The notes under the pieces are model-generated. The model saw only the letters and a list, made by a program, of their open reading frames with translations. It was not told the DNA's origin and ran no database searches. The translations under genes were made by a program, and so were the position numbers. From contig CM042955.1 of the NCBI GenBank assembly GCA_023678885.1, forward strand, positions 33,512,088 to 33,576,087: a stretch of 64,000 bases of DNA, in the 5' to 3' direction. Source of the stretch: Pogostemon cablin (lineage: Eukaryota; Streptophyta; Magnoliopsida; Lamiales; Lamiaceae). Shown here piece after piece: positions 9,405 to 19,900 of the stretch. Numbering within the stretch: the first letter of the stretch is position 1; the number at the start of each line of letters is the position of its first letter.

Positions 9405-12354
9405 AGGTAAAAGGGTGCGGTTTCGTCTAGAATTCCGTAGAAGTGTCAGAGACATATTTCATGAACTTTCTGATCCATTTCCTAAGGGGAAAATCAATCC
9501 TAAATCTGCTGTGGCAGCTGATCTCATTACTCTTGGTGAATCCTGGTCAAATCTTGCCATTGGCAAAGGTTTAGTTGAGCCTGTGATTGGTGCGGAAGAC
9601 CAGGACTAGTTTCGAGATTTAAGTGACAAATGGAAGGTGAGAATGTACTATACGTTTAATGTTTCTTTTGTTTGGCTTTTGTGAAACGATGCTCAAGATA
9701 GAATATATTTCCACTACCTCTTCATCAAGGAATAATCTACTGTAAAATTGGATCTCATTGTGTTGCACACGAGTCGTCATTTATTGCCTTAATAACTTAG
9801 CCTATTAAGTATAAATAATTTCTTCCTGTGATCTAATCAAATGAGAGAAGACAATGAATTACTCAACCGAAAGCTATTGAATTTTCTTCTTAAGTTAAAA
9901 GTATGCAACCCCTTCTGATCATACTCATCTTTTGGTTTCATGCACTCAGTGTGATACTGCCACTCATCGTTTCCTGATACCTTTTGACATGCATGAAAGA
10001 TCCGATTTTTTTACTTTTGAAATAATGATCACAGGTATATTTACGCTGGAGCATTGATGGGAATTTGGATTCTCAAGGCAGAATATGGGCTGTGCCATAT
10101 CGTTGGGGCAGCATGGTTATAGCTTACAATAAAAAAGAATTTCAAAAGCACAAATTGGCTCCAGTTGAGGTTGTTCTCCTGTCAATTGTGGATCCTTCTT
10201 GAGTTCTGATCTAAACTTGCGCATACCTCTTATTGTCTGTTGTTATTGATTCTAGTTCAACATGTCACCATTTAATATTGGTTAACTAAGTACAGATATA
10301 AATTTAAATCTACTTTCAGGACTGGTCAGATTCGTGGCGCCCTGAACTTGCTGGAAAGATTTCAGTGGTTGATTCACATCGGGAGATTGTTGGAGCAGTG
10401 CTGAAATATATGGGAGCATCATATAATACTACTAATATTGATTCTCAAGTAGTTGGTGGGAAAAATGCTGTGCTGCAGCAACTGGAATCGCTTGTTCAAC
10501 AGGTATGATGTAAATTTTGTAGTGCGCAGTGGGATCACCCAAAGTATATTTATCCTATAACATATTTGAGGTGTGCAAAACTAGGGACATATTTGAGCAT
10601 AGTATAAAAGAATAGCTTGCAGAGGAGCATGCTTTTTATCTCCTATATTATATTTTGTACAAATTGGATGGATTGCTTTTCCAAGGCTTGCATAATTCAG
10701 AGGTTTCCATGTTTATATTCTAAGAAAACAACTAGGCTGGAAGGCACTTTTCTATATTTTCTAGTCTTCTTAGTAGTTTAGATCAAATCTTTATGGGCTG
10801 AATTTCGTGATCTTATATATGGAGTATATCCTATTTAATTCTTTTGATCCTTTTTTTTTGTGTTGAACTTATAGAATTACATAACCTCGTTAGGAACTCT
10901 GGTCTACAAATGCATGCAGCATAGAAAACATTTTCAGATGTTATTTTGTGGACAAGAACACAAAATAAATGGGCATTGTTTGTTACTTTGTTTATCTTTC
11001 AATGACCCACCCAAATCTTTGAAGAAAATTTTCTCATGGTGTCATAATACAGCCAACATTATATAACACGGAATTTCACAGGTTCGACTCTTTGATACTC
11101 AACATTACCTTAAAGCCTTCAGAGCAGGAGATGTTTGGGTGGCTGTGGGATGGAGTAGCGATGTTCTTCCAATTGCAAAAACAATGTCAAATGTTTCAGT
11201 AATGGTGCCCAAGTCTGGTGCTAGGCTGCTAGCTTGTGGGCAGATTTTTGGGTATGTTTCGAAGTCTTGTTTTATATCTTTGGGTGATTTTCTTGTGAGT
11301 ATGGCTTTGTGGGGAGTTTTCATATGGGTACTGATTCGAGTCTAAAGCTGTCTTGGACTTCATTTATCGATGCATCAATTATGAAATTTGCTTGCAGGTT
11401 CGGTCTTGATACTGTCAAACAAAGTGACAAATGAAGTTGAATCTGTAACTTAGTGACTTGTGTGAGAGAATCGACCTGATTCCTGTAATCATTTGATTCT
11501 TATCTAATGCATTTATATTCACTGAAAAACCAAATTTGGTTAAACTCTTCATTTGATGTGTTTATGTAATTCGGATTTAGTTAGTATCTTAGTGCATGGG
11601 CAAAGGTTGTTATGTGTGCTTGGAGTTTGGGTAAAGTAATACTGGAAGAGAGCTTGTTTAGGTTGGTTGCCTTTTGGACTTGGGATATTTAATGGGTGGA
11701 TATGAATGAATCAAGATTTTTGAATCCTCTCTTATAGTAGTAATGCAGTGAGATATTATGGATTTTAAATTTCTTGCTCCCAAATCGTTCAATATATGAA
11801 TTCAGCTGTTCAAGAAATATGGTAGAAAATGAAGATTGATATAATTGCACTCTTGCTGAGATTTGCGAGTTATTAGTTATGTAAAAGCAAATACTTGCCA
11901 ATCCATCAAACACATTACTTTCTTCGTGTTGCAGGCAATACCAGCCACCGCAAGACTGGATACAGACCAAGTTGGGGGAAGAGTTAGAGGGCCATCACCA
12001 CTAGTGCAACAGTGGATGGAGTTCTGTTTGCAACCAGATCGAGCATTGCCTTTCAAGGAAGGGATCATTCCCGGTGCTTCGCCAATTTCACTCAAAACTT
12101 CAGTTGAACGGCCTCAGGAGTCTACCAAGGGCAGGCCAAAGTTGGAAACAAATCTTGTTGCTAACCTACCACCAACTGATATATTGTCCCGATGCGAACT
12201 CTTAGAGCCATTGTCAGAAGATGCATTATCGGATTATAAGTGGCTAATATGTAGTTTGCAGAAACCTAAACACGGTATCATGAACAAACTCAAGCTCTCT
12301 CTCTCTTCTTTGGTTCCAACTTTAATGTCAAAACTGCAGTTCAAGGCTGCATAA
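9405..12354 (+). pseudogene. plastid PotD-like (spermidine/putrescine-binding) protein gene, 5'-truncated and broken
   Basis: Five exons can be read: about 9405-9636, 10035-10169, 10320-10502, 11082-11251 and 11935-12354, each bounded by AG and GT. They encode the C-terminal ~377 residues of a bacterial-type periplasmic polyamine-binding protein as found in plants (WAVPYRWGSMVIAYNKK, DWSDSWRPELAGKISVVDS, DVWVAVGWSSDVLP, GGRVRGPSPLVQQWMEFCL). Two lesions are clear. A TAG at 9607-9609 (AEDQD-stop-FRDLSDKWK) stands where homologues have Trp. An imperfect 8-bp tandem duplication at 11220-11235 shifts the frame just before WADFW; ignoring it makes that exon exactly 54 codons. The N-terminal exons (transit peptide, first lobe) are absent. 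The family is presumed to bind small organic cations in the plastid; the plant role is poorly defined. Identity is fairly confident, and loss of function is very likely. Confidence 0.85.
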
Positions 12355-12896
12355 AACAAGCCCTTCTGAATAATTTGAACTTGTTTTGGGAGTAAATTAA
12401 ATGTTAACAAGATTTTGAGATGCATGGCTTCCTCTTGTTTTTAAGCGCATTATATAAATATTGTTACATTTTTGGCTGAGTTTGTATGTTGTTGGTGCCC
12501 TCGGCTGTTAAATGTTTAACGCCTTAAAAATAAGTTTGACACGACGCTTTATTGAAACGTACTGCCCCTGTATCTCATATGTTGATCTGCACTTATTATT
12601 TTAGGCAAAGATGCATGCAGTGATAAATGTTTGGAACAGAAATATAACACAAAGACTCAGCCTAACTGCATGAAATATGGGGATAATAGACAATTGAATC
12701 ACAGAAATTACCAGAAAGAAATCGCATAATCTTTCTCATACAATCATGAGGAGGGTATTGATGGTATTACATGAAACCAATTGTGCATAACATATTGTGT
12801 TTACTGATAAGAGCCTGCCCATAAAATATAACAAAATGTGCGGACGAGGTGTTTCTTCAGTACAAGAAGATTGGGGAAGGCAGCTTCTGAATCTGA
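12355..12896. other. spacer between two convergent gene 3' ends
   Basis: This 542-bp AT-rich interval lies between the stop of the binding-protein pseudogene (+) and the stop of the C45-like gene (-). It presumably holds both 3' untranslated regions. No gene was seen. Confidence 0.5.
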
Positions 12897-15387
12897 TCAT
12901 GGTATCGTAATAACGTGGGAGGGTTGCGTTTCTTTAGGGTTGCCTTGTATGATGGACACAGTTTTTTGGTCTATATCTATCACAACTGTGCATAGGGTGT
13001 GAAGCAATGGACCTAAAAATGCAGGGCACATATTAATTGGTAGTATAACACACAATAACATTGTAATGAGTTGAGCAGAGCATACCTGACATGTAAATAG
13101 GATGTTGGGCATGGTGGTTGTCCCCTAGGAGTGATAGAAAGTCATTAGTTGATCCCCTGGGCAGCATAGCAGCTCTTGTTTGTCTGCTCAATGCAAGTGA
13201 TGTGCCACTGTCAGTACCTGGTGATTTGGGTCGGGTCGGGTCGGGTCGAGTATGTGCAACCTGCCTGCTCTACTTGAAGATGTAGGTACATGTTGGCATG
13301 GAAGAATGGGAGTGGCCCTACTTCATAAACTGAGTGCCGATTTCTTGATGCTGTTTCTACGTTCAAAATCCTTCTTGCGTTGACATCAATCAAATTGTAA
13401 CAGTGTCCTACGGAAACTTGAGGTGAGCAAATCCTCTCAAGTCACAACACAAGATCAGTCTAGCTTAGGAATGTTACGGTAGGGATAGTGATAGGTATAG
13501 AGAGTTACTTGCAAGGCATTGTCAATGGAGCAAGCTTGGAGCAAGTCCCTGGAGATGAAGTTCCTCCCAATGGCCCCAGCTTGCATCTCGTTCGTGCATG
13601 GTGGAACCGAATTCAGCGTGAATGCCTGCACCATTGATCTGATGTCAGTGGTTGAGTGACGACAAGAAGGATAGCAACTAGCAATAGCAGCTGCAATAGA
13701 AATACCAGGCCATAAGTATTGAAGCCAAAAGCACAGGTTGATAGCTCCCCTGCATAGGTATAAGCAGTGAAGGAATGTCCATCTTGTAGCATTCCCTTGA
13801 TGAGGTAGGTGCGGCCCAGGAGGGCAACGTTTGCATCCTCGTTGTGAGCTGCCACTGCCATGGACTCACCAACGACGACAACATCAGAACAATCGTCATT
13901 GTCATCGGAACCACCACCCTCAATGAAGGGAAGAATCTCTTTTCTGAAATTCACCAGCATGATCTGCAAAGTCCCGTTAGATAAATAAATAGATAGATAG
14001 ATACGGATTGATGGTATACGTACGTCAATGTCAATATGCTTAGCTCGTTTGTGAGCAATTGGATTTTCACTTAGGAAAACGGCACTCTTATTATCACAAA
14101 GCAAAAGAGGACATTCAGGTGGGAGTGCTCGGAGCTCACGAAGCAAATGAGTTATCCATACAACTTCTTGCGCTGCATTAGCTAATGCTCTATATTCTGA
14201 TTCACAACTTGAACGGGAAACTGTAGGTTATTTCTTTGCACTCCAAGAGACCAAATTGCCACCAAGAAATATCGAATATCCATAAGTAGAACGGCGGGTC
14301 TCAACACATCGAGCCCAATCAGCATCCGAATAGCCAATAATCCGAGGGCTTACTTGGTGAGTGAAAGTAAGGCCATAGTTAATTGTTCCTTTGACATACA
14401 AATGATCCTCTTGACAGCTGAAAAGTGATCAGTGGTTGGTGAATGCAAGAACTGACTAACATGGTTGACAGCGTAAGAGAGATCTAGACGGGTGACGGTG
14501 ATGTATTGAAGAGCACCAACAAGAGATCGATATAGCAATGTATCTTTGAATGGTGATCCTTGACTGGCAAGAGAGACTCCAGGTGCAAGAGGTGTTGCAA
14601 CAGGTTTAGAGTCGAGAAGACCAGCTCGAGTAACAATGTCATGAGCATATTTAGCTTGACTGAGAAACAAACCATTCAGCTGGTGTGATATTTCTAAGCC
14701 AAGAAAATAATTTAACTCCCCCAAATCCTTGATGGCAAATTCTTGATTAGCACGAAGAATAAAACGACGAAGTGTAGATGGGTCATTTCATGTGACAATA
14801 ATATCATCAACGTATAGTAACAAATAAATAATAGTAGATTGACGGAAAAAATAAAATAGAGAAGGATCAGCACGACTACAAGTGAAACCCAAACTTGTGA
14901 GAAACGTGCTGAATCGTTGAAACCAAGCAAGGGGCGCCTGTCGAAGCCCATATAAAGCTTTCTTTAGGCGACACACATGATCTGGATATTGGCTATTAAT
15001 AAATCCCGGGGGGGTTGGGCCATGAAGACTAGTTTATTGAGAAATCCATGTAAAAATGCATTTTTTACATCCAATTGAGAAAAGTATTCCACTATATATA
15101 GATACATATGTACAGCTGTTGCATGAATTATTCTAAAAGATCTTATTACGCTGCCTTGAGCTATTCCTCTGAGCTCATCCCAGTATTTGGGGTACCTCTT
15201 CTCGTTGGTTTCCGACAGAAATTTGAGGAGACAGTTTGAGTTTAGAATGGTGTTCGAATGGGAGCAGCTGCTGCTGCAAAATTGCATCCTTTTCCAACCT
15301 GCTTTTTATCACTCTGCTGAATCTCTCTCCAATCACAAATCCCATTTCGAATCCATCTTCAAACGCCCCAACTTCTAACATCTCCAT
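12897..15387 (-). pseudogene. peptidase C45 / acyl-CoA:6-aminopenicillanate acyltransferase-like gene, frameshifted and Copia-interrupted
   Basis: Read on the minus strand, exon 1 (15387-15150) starts MEMLEVGAFEDGFEMGFVIG and shifts frame by one base near 15221-15235 before FLSETNEKRYPKYWDEL. Further exons are 13963-13706 (LVNFRKEILPF, then DCSDVVVVGESMAVAAHNED with the likely nucleophile Cys, and SFTAYTYAGELSTCAFGFN), 13625-13509 (AFTLNSVPP, AGAIGRNFISRDLL), 13435-13261 (NLIDVNARRILNVETASRNR), 13217-13086 (SGTSLALSRQTRAAML) and 13012-12897 (TVSIIQGNPKE to TGA). This matches plant members of the N-terminal-nucleophile acyltransferase family; their substrate in plants is not established. The residues expected between AQGS and the next exon seem to be missing, and a Copia fragment fills that intron. 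The gap at 13218-13260 is only 43 bp. A (GA)n stretch precedes the ATG. Probably inactive. Confidence 0.82.
14025..15130 (-). mobile_element. Ty1/Copia pol fragment (RT and RNase H), decayed
   Basis: On the minus strand the order is QLDVKNAFLHG (near 15075), the RT core LKKALYGLRQAPLAWFQRF and YVDDIIVT, then LGELNYFLGLEI, SLVGALQYIT, the RNase H part GYSDADWARCVETRRSTYGY, SRSSCESEYRAL and CDNKSAVFLSENPIAHKRAKHIDID. Lesions seen: a run of seven C where five would keep frame (15008-15014 on +), TGA at 14788-14790 after YVDDIIVT, a one-base shift near 14400, and TAA at 14228-14230 in place of Gln before PTVSRSS. No LTR, gag or integrase is present, so it is a truncated relic. It sits in the first intron of the C45-like gene, same orientation. 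Confidence 0.9.
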
Positions 15388-15536
15388 CTCTCTCTCTCTC
15401 TCTGCTCAATATCTTATCTTCATCAATTATCATATTACCATTCAATATTAAAAATATATTTGTATTTTTACTGTGCTCCAATTCTAAAACTGCTTTAACT
15501 ACCAACACTCCACTCCATGCAAAAGAAAATGTAGTA

Positions 15537-15817
15537 CTCCCACCGTGCCGGTTAGCTTTTCACCGATAATGTAGGTACAGAGTTTAAAATTTTTATTTTA
15601 TTTTTAATAACTTTATTTATCGACTTTTAGGGATATTGTGACATTTTTAAGTAAATAAGTTATGTGAGTTACGTAAGAATAACATTTTTAAAATATGAGG
15701 TAGTGAGAAGTTATTTATTTTGAAACTTTTACTATTTTTTAAGGATAAAAAGTATAGTGGAGTGTTGGACAAACAAATGAGAAAAGAGTAAAAAACTTGT
15801 TGGGACGAAGGTGCAAG
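15537..15817. mobile_element. degenerate Stowaway-like MITE
   Basis: The left end CTCCCACCGTGCCGGTTAGC resembles the reverse complement of the right end (TTGGGACGAAGGTGCAAG). TA flanks both sides (15535-15536 and 15818-15819). The termini match less well than in the other two MITEs, so the call is moderate. It is 281 bp, non-coding, and lies upstream of the C45-like gene. Confidence 0.55.
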
Positions 15818-16913
15818 TATTTCTAGCAACTATACTTTCTGCTCCATAATCATGTTCTTCTACTTGTTAAAAACTTGCAAGCAATTATGAACACTTTCGA
15901 TGAGCTTGTCTTCAGTTTAACACTTATAGGTTGAAATGATAATTATACATTTAAATACAAGTCAAACTGAAATGCACTTAATACTCTAAACCATTACATT
16001 AGATTATTATTTAATACTCACACTAAATAAAATAAATAAATCTCATAACTATTCTAACCTAAAAGTTTACCTTAAGGATATCATAAACCAAAACCTAAAA
16101 AAAGTCATGAATTATTGTACTCTTAAGATTCAACACTAAACCCTGGAATTAAAATAAACATAAACCACAACGCCAAATATACTGTCTTTATTCAATTAAA
16201 AATCACTTAGCATTTTCTAATGATATACATATAACACATTTGTAGTTATTTCATTGGAATATTCAATCCACTATTATAATGAATGGTATTAATCGCACTT
16301 CATTTGCAACCCACTTGTAGTAAAATAGTCAGACAGACAAAGTTGAGAAACATATAAAACAAAAACTGTCATGAGTCACTCTTTTTTTATAACAGCATCA
16401 CAACTCTTACAACGTATATTTTCTTTAAATATAATCTCTCTTGAAAATATATCACCTCTTATTCAAGCAAAAGTGAAGAGTTTTCTGATACAAGAAGTTG
16501 TGTAGAAATAGAGTGAGGATGTCTGAAATGCTGCTACTTCAGACCATATGCATACATACTCCTTCCACAATAGTAGACTACTTGTTTATATCGTATAAGA
16601 AAATAAATCGAAACATATTGCAGTTTCCTCAGCTGGGAATATATATATATATATTACACAAGAATGCACCCTAACTACAATGATCATTCAGTCAAATTCC
16701 ATATACAACTGATTCACATAAATTACAAGAAAGAGGTGGGAGGAATACTGGTAACAGAACCTGAAGCAGCACCAGCAAGCATTATCGATCGTAGTTTCGG
16801 AAAAGAATGACTTAATCTCCTTGAGGACACAATCAAACTCCATTGTGTGCTCGTGTTGCTTCGCTTGCAGCCATATGCAGTAGATGAAATGGGTGGAGCT
16901 CGAATAAATACCG
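15818..16913. other. intergenic DNA and presumed 3' UTR of the receptor-kinase gene
   Basis: AT-rich DNA containing a short (AT)n run at about 16640-16653. The last few hundred bases next to 16914 are presumably the 3' untranslated region of the FEI-like gene. No other gene was recognised. Confidence 0.45.
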
Positions 16914-19900
16914 TCAATCTGAGCTTGAATCATAGAAATCACTAGGGCATGGGGTCATTACTTCGGATTCAAGTATTTGGACTACCCTGTGCATGGTGGG
17001 ACGATCCTCAGGGCCTGAACACACACACTGGATGGCAATTGAAAGTATGGCATCTAGGGTTTCTGCTTGCACTCTTTCGCACTGTGGATCAACAATTTCT
17101 CGTTCCCTATTCTCCAAAACCAAATATTTCAACTGAAACATATAATACTCGGTCAGGAATCCATGGAATTTTACCCAACTGAAAATACCAATACAAGCTT
17201 GTTATGCAGATACATTAGATTTTCCAATGAAAAGACATCTGTCTCGGGACAATCTCTACTACTATCAGTAATCCTATTTCTTCAATATCACATGTCACCC
17301 ACTGCTAACATAAAAACAAGCATACATGAAGTATTTGTAAGCAGGAATTCCAGAAATCTCAGAATGTGAGGTTTTAAAATCAAGATTTGTGTTCTTAACA
17401 TGCATTTACCATCCCACAACTGAAATACATACTCCCAAAACATTTCCCCAAGAATGACTGAAAATAAAGCCCAATATAAACATTTTCTCAAGAATAGAAA
17501 CTAAAGTTGCATAACATAATTTCATTTACACATAAATTTGTATGCACCCTGGGACACAGAATGTTACAGGCTGTTACTCTTCATACAAAAAGTAACGCTT
17601 CAAAGTAGAGCAACACTCCACAATATAAAGAGCAACACTTCCCCAGGACGGGGAACGTACACCCTGATGCATGGAGGTATCTCTCTTTCATTTTATGCTA
17701 AATGTTGAGATATGATCTGCACCAGGGCAACATCCCTCGAGATGAGGCGGCTGCTAAGAAGATCTAGCTGACTTAATTATTCTTATAAGTAATGTCGGTT
17801 CAAGAATAAAATAGGGTAGAAAATCATCTTGTGTTTGGTTTGGTTGCCATTTTATCAAGGGTAGTCATCTCCTGGAACTGTTAATTAACTAAATGATATA
17901 TGCAGTGGGTTAGATTATAATACCCCACACTTAACAGCCAAAATCTCTCAAACAATCAGGATGTCCCAAGGCATACCGCATAGCAACCACACTTCAGTTA
18001 ATTTCCACCATCCAACCTCCAATGTAACTCATACATGACCTCCAATTCACCCACCTCCTTTCTAATGTATGGCCAAAGTGTTCACAAATGCAAATTATCA
18101 ACTTCAAGAAAAGTAGATTTTCAACATCAGGGTTTTCATTTTTATTTTTATTATTTTTTATTTTTAGGAACTCAAGATCAGGTTCTCTTTCCATAGGTAG
18201 CCATGAGCCAATTACAGTGAGGACGAGGCCAATGGTAATCTTAGTTGAGGCACGCAATTACATGTTCCTTGAATTCTCCATTAAACTTCTATTTTCCCTG
18301 TAGGGGCACAAAAGACTGGAAGTTTAATCATAATTTGTAATAAAGTTTGAAAAGATAGTGGGAGTTCATTTTGTGATTAAGGACATGAGATCGTGTTTTG
18401 ACGTGTAAATAAATGCTTGTTCTCTGATTCTTTTTCATGATACAGAATATTTAAAATGCCAAAAATCCACTTGGAAGCACTCTTAGACATGAGACATGAA
18501 TCTCACCAGCCACAGTTCGTCTCATGATGACTGTTTGGAAATCGTAAAATTTGCTACATGTGAAACCCCAAGTGAAATCTATGTTTTCTAAAGTTGCTCA
18601 AATGCCTTATTCTGTGGACAAAATCAATGCCTCAGGATCCTAACATGAAGGATCATAACCTTAAACTCATTATGTCATAGTTACTTTTAATAACAAATAT
18701 TGGATAAACAATAATACTAATATGATATCTCTTAGAACACTGGTTAAGGGAGAAATGTACCCATCCAACAATGTTGAGGCCCTTCTCAATGAAAGATGCA
18801 TCGGTAGGCCGCTTTCCACTGACAATTTCAAGCACCAGAACACCAAAACTATAAACATCACTCTTCTCAGTAGCCCTGCCACTCTGCATATACTCTGCTC
18901 ATAACAAATTGAAGAAAAAATCAGAAAATCCAACTACACAAAAAATTGTTGAACACGACGAAACAAGCCTCTAACACCAAACAACTACAACGTTCCTCAA
19001 AGTGCATTCATCTGAGGTGTCTAGATAATTCAAATTATCATTTTGAAACAAAATACATGTCAAATTCTTTTTGTATGCAGATGAAAATGGTGCCACAAAA
19101 TTAAATTTGTAAATGAAATGTTAAGGCAGATAAATACATCTTCAGATGAAATCTTGAAAAACATTCTCAGTGTATATTCACAACTTTTCTTTTCTCAGTA
19201 ATGCAAAAGGCAAGTAAAGAACCAAAGCACATAAGTAGTGTCCCCACCTGGAGCCAGATATCCAAATGTCCCAGCAACAATTGTTGTGATGTGGGATTCC
19301 TCGTCCTGCAACAATTTAGCTAGTCCAAAGTCAGAGACTCTAGCCTCTAAATTCCCATCAAGCAAAATGTTACTTGACTTGATGTCACGGTGGATAATTC
19401 GAGGTGAACAGTCATGATGCAGATATGCAAGGCCCTTTGCGGCTCCCACGATAATATGTATACGAGTCTCCCAATCTAATTGCTCTGCTCTCTCTGCAAA
19501 AGGTAAGAAATTCTAATGAGTTTGAGAACATCAACGATAATCTCTGAAGAGAAGACTTAAATCAGAACCTCAAAAGTAACTATTTAATAAACGGAACTCA
19601 CATTGATAATCTTTGAAGAATTATCAAGGGACCTCAAAGAAAAAATAGGAGGCGGTAACCATCAAACTAAATATTTTTTCTCATACAAAAAAAAAATGGC
19701 ATTAATTTGCAAAGTTTATGCAATTTATGAGATGCATACAAGCATGCTTTCAAGTGTAGACAGTTCAGAGAACTACCAGTTTAAAGAAGTTTAAACATGA
19801 TAAGTAAAATAAAGAAGATCTAACCATGAAGAGCTTCATCAAGGCTGCCCCCTGATAGGAAATCATATATTAACAATTTTGACGTAGGTGAATTGCAGTA

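Noticed and set aside
13218..13260. telomere-like GGGTC repeats
   Set aside because: The unit is not the plant telomere TTTAGGG and only about four copies exist.
13613..14146. single 177-codon protein on minus
   Set aside because: A chance fusion: its first part is Copia RNase H, the middle is a C45-like exon, the end is intron read-through.
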